The notes under the pieces were generated by a model that did no database searches, was not told the DNA's origin, and saw nothing but the letters and a program-made list of their open reading frames with translations. DNA of 8,107 nucleotides from JACPJP01 sp964650285 (GTDB taxonomy: Archaea; Nanobdellota; Nanobdellia; Woesearchaeales; GW2011-AR4): NCBI GenBank assembly GCA_964650285.1, contig CAZYSP010000022.1, positions 1-8,107 of the forward strand, read 5' to 3'. Shown piece by piece: positions 1 to 5,167 of the stretch; the first letter of the stretch is position 1; every line of letters starts with the position of its first letter. The position numbers were made by a program, and so were the translations under genes.

Positions 1-45
1 TATAAGCTTTCAGCTGACGAACAAATATGTCCTCCACCAGGATGA
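1..45 (+). CDS. possible C-terminal end of an upstream gene (partial)
   Basis: The first frame is open from the window edge to a TGA at 43-45 and reads YKLSADEQICPPPG. This stretch is less AT-rich than the sequence after it, and a promoter-like region begins soon after the stop, as expected at the end of a gene. Only 14 residues are visible, so no family can be named. A second frame is also open to a TAA near base 63, so the frame choice is uncertain. Confidence 0.3.
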   Translation, partial: YKLSADEQICPPPG

Positions 46-63
46 TACTACTCAAAAAAAATA

Positions 64-118
64 AACAAAGTTTTTATATCCTGAAAATCCATTTGATTTA
101 TAGTAGTTGAATTTATAG
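64..118 (+). promoter_or_regulatory. promoter region of the winged-helix gene, two candidate TATA boxes
   Basis: Two archaeal TATA-like elements precede the gene at 143. The first, TTTTATAT (72-79), has a purine-rich BRE-like stretch (AACAAAG, 64-70) before it and would give a leader of about 40 bases. The second, ATTTATAG (111-118), lies about 28 bases before the ATG and would give a leaderless mRNA, as seems usual in this window. The second lies within a direct repeat, TTGATTTATAG (93-103) and TTGAATTTATAG (107-118). The sequence alone does not show which is used. Confidence 0.5.
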
Positions 119-120
119 AA

Positions 121-133
121 TTCATGTTATGAA
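121..133. repeat. short inverted repeat before the winged-helix gene
   Basis: TTCAT-GTT-ATGAA is a perfect 5-base inverted repeat with a 3-base centre. It ends 9 bases before the ATG at 143. It could be an operator, perhaps for the gene's own winged-helix product, but a repeat this short can arise by chance in AT-rich DNA. Confidence 0.25.
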
Positions 134-142
134 CTTTCAAAA

Positions 143-586
143 ATGGCCAATAATGTTCTGAAAACAAGTGCTGATGATTTGTATGAGCTGGTAAGGTTAA
201 AGAAAAAAATATCTGTAGAAGATGCTGCAAAAATACTAAAAATGCCCAACAATACTGTGCAGGCTTTAGTTGATTTTCTTGTTGAAGAAAATATATTTGG
301 AATAGAATATAAGTTTACCACACCATATATCTATATAAGTCAGGAAAAAGAAAAAAAGATTGATATACAAAGCAGCCTTGCAAAAAAGTTAGTAACTAAA
401 GAAGAATTTTTTCAAAAAGCAGGCAAATGGAATATATCACCTGAAAAAATAAATGAGTTATGGAAAAAATATGTCCGGGAAAATCTTGACTCAATTAAAG
501 AAGATTTTTATGCAAAAGCAAATTCAAAGAATATATCGGGGGAGAAAGTAGATGCATTATGGAAAAAATATATGGTCCATCTTTAG
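143..586 (+). CDS. winged-helix protein with two C-terminal helical repeats
   Basis: This is a 147-residue cytoplasmic protein. Residues about 8-66 look like a winged-helix domain: a helix (DDLYELVRLK), an ISVEDAAKIL turn-helix, a recognition-type helix (NNTVQALVDFLVEEN), and a strand pair ending in YIYIS. Residues 85-147 hold two copies of a roughly 33-residue unit with the pattern [ED]-[ED]-F-[FY]-x-K-A, then N-I-S-x-E-K, then L-W-K-K-Y. No membrane segment is present. The 17-base gap to the next gene suggests cotranscription. The ATG has no SD and is the first Met in the frame. It may be a DNA-binding regulator or a scaffold that reuses the winged-helix fold for protein contacts. The fold is fairly secure; the role is unknown. 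Confidence 0.8.
   Translation: MANNVLKTSADDLYELVRLKKKISVEDAAKILKMPNNTVQALVDFLVEENIFGIEYKFTTPYIYISQEKEKKIDIQSSLAKKLVTKEEFFQKAGKWNISPEKINELWKKYVRENLDSIKEDFYAKANSKNISGEKVDALWKKYMVHL
395..583 (+). repeat. in-frame tandem duplication inside the winged-helix gene
   Basis: Codons 85-115 and 118-147 encode two related units 33 residues (99 bases) apart. Aligned parts are EEFFQKA/EDFYAKA, NISPEK/NISGEK and LWKKYV/LWKKYM. At DNA level the 15-mer TTATGGAAAAAATAT occurs at 458-472 and again at 557-571. This indicates an internal duplication now diverged at most other positions. Confidence 0.75.
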
Positions 587-603
587 CAGAAATCCAGTAG
601 AAA

Positions 604-1617
604 ATGAATGTTGATGAATTTTTGGATAAGGAAATCCAAGCTGAAAAAAAAGAGGATATAGAAAAAAAGCCTGTACCTATTGAGGTCACTAAAGAAGAGA
701 GAGATATTATTAAACATTATTTTGAGCTTTGGAACAAAGTTTCAGAAGTGAAATTTAAATGGGATAATGAGCTTTATACAGAGCTCAACAAATCAGCAAA
801 GAAAGTAAAGGACAGGATAGATAAATTATTGCCAACAATAAAAAGGGAAAAGGGCATAATAAAGCAACTTATAGAAAAAGCAGTCAGTGAATTAGAAAGG
901 GGAAAGTATGAAAGTGCAACAAGGCTATATTCTGAAATAAGTGATATGCGGAATAGCATTCCTGATTTTCTTCTTGAAGAGAAAAAAGAACTTAATAAGG
1001 AAATTTTTCAGCTTTATGAAAAGCTCCATGATAAAATAGATTCAAAATTCATAAATGATTTCAACGACTCTATTGTAAAAGTAGAAAACCTTATCAGGAA
1101 TTCATTCTCCAGCCTTAGAATAGGAAGGCTGGAACCAGCAAAAGATTTTTATGAGAATGCACTTGAAGTCTATATAACTCTGCCAAATGGATTTTTAGCA
1201 CAAAAAATAGAGTTAGGCGAGGGACTGCTTACACTCTACAAGGAATTAAGCCTGCATTTACAGATTAAAAAACTGCAACAGCAGTTAGCCAAGAAATCAA
1301 CCCAAGGTTATAAATTTAAGGACAGTGATGATAACTTAAAAGTAATGTCTGAGATTATAAAAAACAAAGTAAAGGCATCTGAGGAAAAACTTTCTAAATT
1401 TTCGGATTTAGGTGCGGTTTCAGCTCAGGAACAACAGCATGTACACAACAAAACTCTCTTGACTAGGTTAATAGCCAGAAAACTGGACAGAGCAAAAATA
1501 AACCTAAAAAAAGGACTTTATAAGGAAGCGAAAAAGAACATCAATGCAATTCTGAAAGTTGATTCTGACAATGCAGAAGCAAAGCAACTGTTGGATAGTT
1601 TGCCTGTTGAATATTAA
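604..1617 (+). CDS. TPR-like helical repeat protein, function unknown
   Basis: This is a 337-residue, highly charged, all-helical protein with no signal peptide or membrane segment. Residues about 84-145 and 158-219 are two related ~62-residue helical units. Each has a short helix pair around a G-[KR]-[YL]-E-x-A motif (GKYESATRLY, GRLEPAKDFY), then a conserved [IL]P-[DN]-[GF]-F turn and a long helix ending LY[EK][EK]L. Residues 220-280 are a glutamine/lysine-rich linker. Residues 290-331 (KKGLYKEAKKNINAILKVD, then NAEAK) match a canonical TPR motif. Such repeats usually act as protein-interaction scaffolds. It follows the winged-helix gene by 17 bases and is probably cotranscribed. The ATG start lacks an SD. 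I do not recognise a named family, and the partner is unknown. Confidence 0.75.
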   Translation: MNVDEFLDKEIQAEKKEDIEKKPVPIEVTKEERDIIKHYFELWNKVSEVKFKWDNELYTELNKSAKKVKDRIDKLLPTIKREKGIIKQLIEKAVSELERGKYESATRLYSEISDMRNSIPDFLLEEKKELNKEIFQLYEKLHDKIDSKFINDFNDSIVKVENLIRNSFSSLRIGRLEPAKDFYENALEVYITLPNGFLAQKIELGEGLLTLYKELSLHLQIKKLQQQLAKKSTQGYKFKDSDDNLKVMSEIIKNKVKASEEKLSKFSDLGAVSAQEQQHVHNKTLLTRLIARKLDRAKINLKKGLYKEAKKNINAILKVDSDNAEAKQLLDSLPVEY

Positions 1618-1662
1618 TCAGCTTGAATTAGACATTTGCAGACAAAAAATTTATATTCTCCA

Positions 1663-1672
1663 GTATATATAA
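1663..1672 (+). promoter_or_regulatory. TATA box for the coiled-coil gene at 1693
   Basis: GTATATATAA is centred about 25 bases before the ATG at 1693, placing transcription start at or next to the start codon (leaderless). A second TATA-like element, TTTATATTC (1650-1658), preceded by an A-rich BRE-like stretch, would give a start some 13-18 bases further upstream. Either way the third gene of the plus-strand group has its own promoter in the 75-base gap. Confidence 0.55.
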
Positions 1673-1692
1673 CACAAGTCTACTAGTTTAAA

Positions 1693-2208
1693 ATGCCGGA
1701 AAACAAAGATATTGAGGAATTGAAAAAAGAACTAAGTAAATTACAGCCTAAAGCCAGATTGAAAAGATTAAAGGAACTGGAAGAAAAAAGAAAATCGGAA
1801 ATAGTTGATATAGATGGGCTTATAAAAGACTCTGAAAAAGAATTAAAGACAGATGAAGTTGCAGAAGAAATTGCTCCTCAACAGGATGAAATAAATATTG
1901 GGAGGTTGTTTGAAGAGGAATCCAGACAGCTGGAAGGGACTGTAAGAAAAGAGGCTCCTGAAACAGAGAGTGATAATCATGGTTATATGTCTTTTAAGCA
2001 GGTTTATAACGATTATTCTAAGCTGCAGGATATTGCATATTCAAGTATGATGGGTAATTTGACACCCTCGCAGGCAGATGCTGTGGACAGGATAGGGGAA
2101 AGGCTTGACAGGACAAAATACCAATCAGCGAGCAAGGAAGTTGCAAACATACTGGTAGCAAGCAAAGCTGCTTTATATAAAATAAAGAAATACGCTGGTT
2201 TAGAATGA
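1693..2208 (+). CDS. coiled-coil protein of unknown function
   Basis: This is a 171-residue cytoplasmic protein in two parts. Residues 1-55 are a strongly charged helix with heptad-like spacing (IEELKKEL, then LKRLKELEEKR), very likely a coiled coil, followed by an acidic linker to about residue 95. Residues 98-171 form a compact helical domain with more hydrophobic and aromatic content (SFKQVYNDYSKLQDIAY, LTPSQADAVDRI, YQSASKEVANILVASKAALYKIKKYAG). No catalytic motif is evident. The ATG is set by the TATA box about 25 bases upstream. Its stop is 4 bases from the stop of the convergent gene. From general recollection, small archaeal genomes carry similar coiled-coil proteins near structural or surface-appendage genes, but nothing in this window confirms that. 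Confidence 0.75.
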   Translation: MPENKDIEELKKELSKLQPKARLKRLKELEEKRKSEIVDIDGLIKDSEKELKTDEVAEEIAPQQDEINIGRLFEEESRQLEGTVRKEAPETESDNHGYMSFKQVYNDYSKLQDIAYSSMMGNLTPSQADAVDRIGERLDRTKYQSASKEVANILVASKAALYKIKKYAGLE

Positions 2209-2212
2209 TTAA

Positions 2213-2833
2213 TCAGGCTGTAGAGTGCATCAATTTTAGCAACGGCTTATAAATTGACATAAAAGTCATTAACCTGTATTTTTCCCAGTCTTTTGAATTA
2301 ATGTTTGAGCCAACTGGCGGCGCAAGTCCGACTTCTCCCAGTAGTTCCCCTCCTACAAAATATTTGAAATGTTTTGCCGCTTTATCAAGTGTTCCCATAC
2401 TTACCATCTCTCTTGAACTTTCCCCATTTTTTATTGTAATGTTATTTGAACTTTCATTGTTCCAATGCATATTATAAGTTTTAAAACTTCCAAGATGGCC
2501 CCATATCTTGTTGTAATCAGCGTATTTGGCAACAGAGGACATACCATAATGTTTATTTATAGTTCCATAACCGCTATTTACAATTACTTTATTTTTATCT
2601 TCTTGCTCTTCTTCCGCAGTTTCCTCTAAATCCTCTTCTTTTGATTCTTTTTCTTTATTTTTGCTTTCCCTAATTGTAGAATTCATTAAAATAGTAGAAA
2701 TAGAAAACGTAGAATTATGAATGAACTTAGTTTTAGTCTTTTTGTTATTTTTCTTATTTAACCTCCTTTTTTTGTTTATCTCAGAAAAATTGTGTGTAAC
2801 CAGTTCTAATAATGTGCTTTTTATGTTGCCCAC
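2213..2833 (-). CDS. uncharacterised basic/acidic bipartite protein
   Basis: This is a 206-residue protein I do not recognise. The GTG start at 2833 is chosen because a near-perfect SD lies 2 bases before it. Residues 20-37 are very basic (KKRRLNKKNNKKTKTK), residues about 57-80 are a Glu-rich acidic stretch, and both look disordered. Residues about 84-206 look like a folded domain rich in aromatics, His and Gly (SGYGTINKHYGM, YADYNKIWGHLG, FKYFVGGELLGEVGLAPP, DWEKYRLMTFMSIYKPLLKLM). No signal peptide, clear membrane span, zinc cluster or nuclease motif is visible. It has its own promoter, separate from the DUF4443 gene upstream on the same strand. The high Asn/Lys content could partly reflect AT pressure. 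It could be a lineage-specific orphan. Confidence 0.65.
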   Translation of the reverse strand: MGNIKSTLLELVTHNFSEINKKRRLNKKNNKKTKTKFIHNSTFSISTILMNSTIRESKNKEKESKEEDLEETAEEEQEDKNKVIVNSGYGTINKHYGMSSVAKYADYNKIWGHLGSFKTYNMHWNNESSNNITIKNGESSREMVSMGTLDKAAKHFKYFVGGELLGEVGLAPPVGSNINSKDWEKYRLMTFMSIYKPLLKLMHSTA

Positions 2834-2835
2834 CA

Positions 2836-2844
2836 GATCACCTC
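2836..2844 (-). promoter_or_regulatory. strong Shine-Dalgarno site deciding a GTG start
   Basis: On the minus strand GAGGTGATC ends 2 bases before the GTG at 2833-2831. It is complementary to GATCACCTC at the conserved 3' end of 16S rRNA, and the GAGGTG core is 5 bases from the start codon. No other gene in the window has a comparable site, so it strongly supports this non-ATG start. Confidence 0.8.
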
Positions 2845-2845
2845 A

Positions 2846-2862
2846 TTGGATGTTATATCCAA
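2846..2862. repeat. 17-base palindrome between TATA box and SD (candidate operator)
   Basis: TTGGAT-GTTAT-ATCCAA is a perfect 6-base inverted repeat with a 5-base centre. It covers the expected transcription start of the minus-strand gene at 2833 and sits directly between its TATA box and SD. The position suits an operator where a dimeric repressor would block initiation, or a short hairpin near the mRNA 5' end. The symmetry is seen; the regulatory role is inferred. Confidence 0.45.
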
Positions 2863-2869
2863 CCACACT

Positions 2870-2879
2870 TATTTAAATA
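2870..2879 (-). promoter_or_regulatory. TATA box for the gene at 2833
   Basis: The minus-strand element TATTTAAATA is centred about 42 bases before the GTG start. With the usual archaeal spacing, transcription would begin near 2850, leaving a short leader of about 15 bases that carries the SD. Confidence 0.55.
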
Positions 2880-2911
2880 CTTTTCTATTATCAAAACAAT
2901 TATTATAGAAT

Positions 2912-3487
2912 TTATTTAAATCTCCGCATAATATTTTTTAAATCGTTATTAAGGCAAATTGCAGCTGCAAGTGCGCCATGTTCAGCCAGCCTGTAAGAAT
3001 TTGCATAAGCTACCACCACAATATCTTTTTTGTTCAAGTCACATTTTTTTTCTATTTCACTAAAATCCCGTTTATAATCCAAGTCGTAAAGCTTGAGCTT
3101 TTTATCATAAAAAAGTATAAGTGCGCCGTCTGCGCCGTTTTTGATAGCTTCATCCCTTAAAATATAAGATTTGTCTATCCTGACTGGATTTTTTATATGG
3201 ATAGCTATTTTTTTTCCTTTTAGACATGCATCAATTAAGTTTATTTTTTTTATATTAATACTATTGTTTATTTTTTTAACAATTGTGCTCCCTTTTATAC
3301 TTAAATAATGCCCTTGTTTGTTTGATTCCAAAAGCTTATTTTTCTTTAATATATCTAAAATAGCCCTAATTGTTCCTTCTCCCAAGTCCAAAGTTTTTGA
3401 AAGTTCAGAACGGCTTACTGGTTTTTCTACTTTTAACAGGCATCTTAAAATATCAATTTTTGTGAAGTTCGATAGATTCCCAACCAT
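2912..3487 (-). CDS. DUF4443-like winged-helix protein
   Basis: This is a 191-residue protein with the two-part layout of the archaeal DUF4443 family. Residues about 10-66 are a winged helix with the characteristic run SRSELSKTLDLGEGTIRAIL, then LLESNKQGHYLSIKG. Residues about 71-191 form an alpha/beta domain (KKIAIHIKN, GADGALILFYDKKLKLYD, KKDIVVVAYANS, LAEHGALAAAICL). The family is presumed to bind DNA, with the C-terminal domain possibly sensing a ligand; neither is shown here. The open frame extends to an ATG at 3544, but a TATA box (3509-3517) lies about 26 bases before the ATG at 3487, favouring the shorter form. It is divergent from the methyltransferase gene, with 90 bases between starts, so it may regulate that gene or itself. 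Confidence 0.8.
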   Translation of the reverse strand: MVGNLSNFTKIDILRCLLKVEKPVSRSELSKTLDLGEGTIRAILDILKKNKLLESNKQGHYLSIKGSTIVKKINNSINIKKINLIDACLKGKKIAIHIKNPVRIDKSYILRDEAIKNGADGALILFYDKKLKLYDLDYKRDFSEIEKKCDLNKKDIVVVAYANSYRLAEHGALAAAICLNNDLKNIMRRFK

Positions 3488-3508
3488 GCCAGAAACTAAA
3501 TTAAGAAC

Positions 3509-3517
3509 GTATTTAAG
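3509..3517 (-). promoter_or_regulatory. TATA box for the DUF4443-like gene
   Basis: The minus-strand CTTAAATAC is centred about 26 bases before the ATG at 3487, the leaderless spacing seen elsewhere in the window. A further minus-strand element, TTTTTATATTTT (within 3543-3555), is also a good TATA match and would start transcription near 3525. That is still downstream of the longer ATG at 3544. Both argue for the shorter protein. Confidence 0.5.
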
Positions 3518-3543
3518 TTTTGCTATAGGAAAGCAAAACAACA

Positions 3544-3554
3544 AAATATAAAAA
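3544..3554 (+). promoter_or_regulatory. TATA box for the methyltransferase gene
   Basis: AAATATAAAAA is centred about 28 bases before the ATG at 3578, predicting a leaderless mRNA. Its reverse complement is also TATA-like, so one AT-rich block might serve both divergent genes. Confidence 0.5.
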
Positions 3555-3577
3555 GCAGTTCTTTATTAATACATTTA

Positions 3578-4111
3578 ATGAAACCCCAGCTGTTTGCACA
3601 GATAAAAAAGGAGTATGATGATTTCTATAGAAGTTTGCTGAGAAAAGGCAAGCTGCCTTTATGGAGCACTGGAAAGGGCTTTTTTGGAGGTGTAGTGGCT
3701 GATGAGATTTATGAAGCCTTTAAAAGGATAAATTTGCACAAACACAAAAGCTTTATTGATTTGGGAAGCGGTGATGGCAAGGTAGTTTTAACAGCAGCCC
3801 TGTTCTGTAAGAGAGCAGTAGGAGTTGAAATAGACGAAAATTTATTTAATAAATCATTGGAAATGCAGAGGAAACTGTACATACCCAATGCAATATTCCA
3901 TAATAACGATTTTTATGATCACAACATATCAGAATTTGATATTGTGTTTGTTTATCCTGACAGCCCTATGCATCGTGGTATGGAAAAAAAGTTGTTAAAT
4001 GAGTTAAGGGGAAAACTACTGCATTATGGCTATCATTTTCATCCGCAAAACCTCCAAGTAGAGGATAAATTCTTGGTAAATGGGAATTTATTTACAGTTT
4101 ATACCAGGTAA
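3578..4111 (+). CDS. class I SAM-dependent methyltransferase
   Basis: This is a 177-residue Rossmann-fold methyltransferase. Motif I, which binds S-adenosylmethionine, is FIDLGSGDGKVVL at residues 59-71. The acidic end of strand 2 is VGVEID (81-86). HNNDFYD (108-114) matches the adenine-contacting loop, and DIVFVYPDSP (121-130) is the strand-4 motif near the active site. The N-terminal segment LWSTGKGFFGG (28-38), followed by a helix, resembles small archaeal methyltransferases distantly related to the aKMT/FAM173 protein-lysine methyltransferases, but the substrate cannot be fixed from sequence. Length suits a catalytic domain without a separate substrate-binding domain. The ATG is supported by a TATA box at leaderless spacing. 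An inverted repeat and T-run follow the stop. The fold is secure; the target is unknown. Confidence 0.85.
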   Translation: MKPQLFAQIKKEYDDFYRSLLRKGKLPLWSTGKGFFGGVVADEIYEAFKRINLHKHKSFIDLGSGDGKVVLTAALFCKRAVGVEIDENLFNKSLEMQRKLYIPNAIFHNNDFYDHNISEFDIVFVYPDSPMHRGMEKKLLNELRGKLLHYGYHFHPQNLQVEDKFLVNGNLFTVYTR

Positions 4112-4163
4112 ACAACAAAAACTCTGGTATACAGAAATAATGTTGAATTGAGTTTTTTGTTTT
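4100..4163 (+). terminator. inverted repeat plus T-run after the methyltransferase gene
   Basis: TATACCAG (4100-4107) and CTGGTATA (4124-4131) form a perfect 8-base inverted repeat with a 16-base A-rich loop. The left arm overlaps the last codons, and the stop lies in the loop. A T-rich tract (GTTTTTTG then TTTT, 4152-4163) follows about 20 bases later. Archaeal termination mainly needs the T-tract; the hairpin may stabilise the 3' end. The hairpin-to-T-run spacing is longer than in a bacterial intrinsic terminator. Confidence 0.5.
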
Positions 4164-4187
4164 ATCATTTAAAAATAGTCATAAATG

Positions 4188-4196
4188 TTTATAAAT
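4188..4196 (+). promoter_or_regulatory. TATA box for the nucleotidyltransferase gene
   Basis: TTTATAAAT is centred about 27 bases before the ATG at 4219. This spacing predicts a leaderless transcript beginning at that ATG and argues against the TTG at 4210 as the start. Confidence 0.6.
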
Positions 4197-4218
4197 TTCT
4201 AATAGAATTTTGATTATT

Positions 4219-5019
4219 ATGAAGTTTGATTTGCCTAGAAGAGAGCATCCCAACCTGGAAAAGTATGAGAAGCAAGATATAGATATATCATACAGATTTG
4301 CAAACGATATATACAAGGAGATGGGTGGCTTAATAAGAGCTGTTGTGATATTTGGTTCTTCTGCAAGAAAAAAAACAACTGCGAAAAGTGATATAGACAT
4401 TTTAGTCATTATTGATGATCTTACAGTAAGTTTAAGCCCGGAAGTGCTTGAAGCTTACCGCGTTATTGTAAACAAGACAATTGTAAAAATCTCAACAAGA
4501 CTGCACATAACCACTTTAAGATTTACATCATTCTGGGATTATATAAGAAATGGTGATCCTATAGGTATCAATATATTGAGGGATGGTGTTGCTCTAATTG
4601 ATTCTGGTTTTTTCGAGCCTCTGCAGGTTTTGCTAAAAAAAGGAAAGATAAGGCCCACTTCAGAGAGCATTTGGACTTATTATATAAGGGCTCCAAACAC
4701 ACTGCACAACAGCAAGTGGCATTTGCTGCAGGCTACTCTTGATTTATACTGGGGAGTTATTGATGCTGCGCATGCAGCCTTGATGAAGCACGGGGAAATA
4801 CCACCTACTCCAGAGCATGTTGCAGATTTGCTGGAAGAAAAGTTAGTAAAGAAAAAGTTACTTGAAAAAAAATATGTGACTATAATGCGGCATTTCTACA
4901 AACTTATGAAAATGATTACCTATAGAGAAATCAAAGAAATAAAAGGAAGAGAATATGATGAATATTTCAAATCAGCAGAGGATTTTGTAGATAGGATGAA
5001 AGAGTTTATCGAGGAGTAA
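4219..5019 (+). CDS. nucleotidyltransferase with helical C-terminal domain
   Basis: This 266-residue protein has an N-terminal polymerase-beta-type nucleotidyltransferase fold. VVIFGSSARKKTTAKSDIDI (42-61) contains the G-S-x10-D-x-D signature, with metal-binding Asp58 and Asp60. The next core strand reads RLHITTL (94-100), with no acidic residue at the usual third-carboxylate place. Then come FWDYIRNGDPIGINILRDG (105-123), GFFEPLQVLLKKGKIRPT (130-147) and a largely helical C-terminal region (150-266) with LDLYWGVIDAAHAALM and KKLLEKKYV motifs, somewhat HEPN-like. I recognise this as a conserved archaeal arrangement related to MNT/HEPN proteins. The substrate is unknown; nucleotide transfer to a protein or small molecule is possible. 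The ATG at 4219 fits the TATA box. No separate HEPN gene adjoins it, so a two-gene toxin-antitoxin pair is not supported. Confidence 0.8.
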   Translation: MKFDLPRREHPNLEKYEKQDIDISYRFANDIYKEMGGLIRAVVIFGSSARKKTTAKSDIDILVIIDDLTVSLSPEVLEAYRVIVNKTIVKISTRLHITTLRFTSFWDYIRNGDPIGINILRDGVALIDSGFFEPLQVLLKKGKIRPTSESIWTYYIRAPNTLHNSKWHLLQATLDLYWGVIDAAHAALMKHGEIPPTPEHVADLLEEKLVKKKLLEKKYVTIMRHFYKLMKMITYREIKEIKGREYDEYFKSAEDFVDRMKEFIEE

Positions 5020-5079
5020 AATACTTTATAACTTTAACTTAATTAGAACTTTTCTATAAGTTTGAATAATAAGACTAAC

Positions 5080-5090
5080 ATATATAAAAT
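5080..5090 (+). promoter_or_regulatory. strong TATA-like element in the 5020-5167 gap
   Basis: ATATATAAAAT directly abuts the ATG of the tiny ORF at 5091. Standard archaeal spacing would start transcription near 5110, inside that ORF, so it is not a good promoter for translating it from its ATG. It might instead start a short RNA running antisense into the 3' end of the surface-protein gene, or be an AT-rich coincidence. Another TATA-like element, CTTTATAAC at about 5024-5032, could transcribe the whole ORF. Confidence 0.3.
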
Positions 5091-5162
5091 ATGAAACAAT
5101 ATTTTTTGATTTTAATACTTATTGTTATATTAGGTATATTTTTAGTTGTTATAAGTTGGTGA
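5091..5162 (+). CDS. possible 23-residue single-span membrane peptide
   Basis: An ATG-to-TGA frame encodes MKQYFLILILIVILGIFLVV followed by ISW: a basic start, about 17 uninterrupted hydrophobic residues and a Trp end, typical of a one-helix membrane microprotein. It ends 5 bases before the stop of the convergent surface-protein gene. Against it: AT-rich intergenic DNA often encodes Ile/Leu/Phe runs by chance, there is no SD, and the nearest TATA box is too close to the ATG. If real, it might sit in the membrane and bind a larger protein, but no partner is suggested. Confidence 0.3.
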   Translation: MKQYFLILILIVILGIFLVVISW

Positions 5163-5167
5163 TTAAT

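Noticed and set aside
2912..3544. Longer DUF4443-like protein starting at 3544
   Set aside because: Both candidate TATA boxes place transcription start downstream of this ATG, and the extra 19 residues precede the conserved winged helix. The ATG at 3487 fits better.
2978..3551. Plus-strand frames opposite the DUF4443-like gene
   Set aside because: Phe/Ile-rich shadows of Lys/Asn codons on the other strand, while the minus strand gives a recognisable protein.
4210..4218. TTG start three codons before the nucleotidyltransferase ATG
   Set aside because: The TATA box spacing fits a leaderless start at the ATG at 4219, and there is no SD for the TTG.
4219..5019. Two-gene MNT/HEPN toxin-antitoxin system
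   Set aside because: The nucleotidyltransferase and helical parts are one protein with no small partner gene next to it, and its family looks like a widely conserved archaeal protein.
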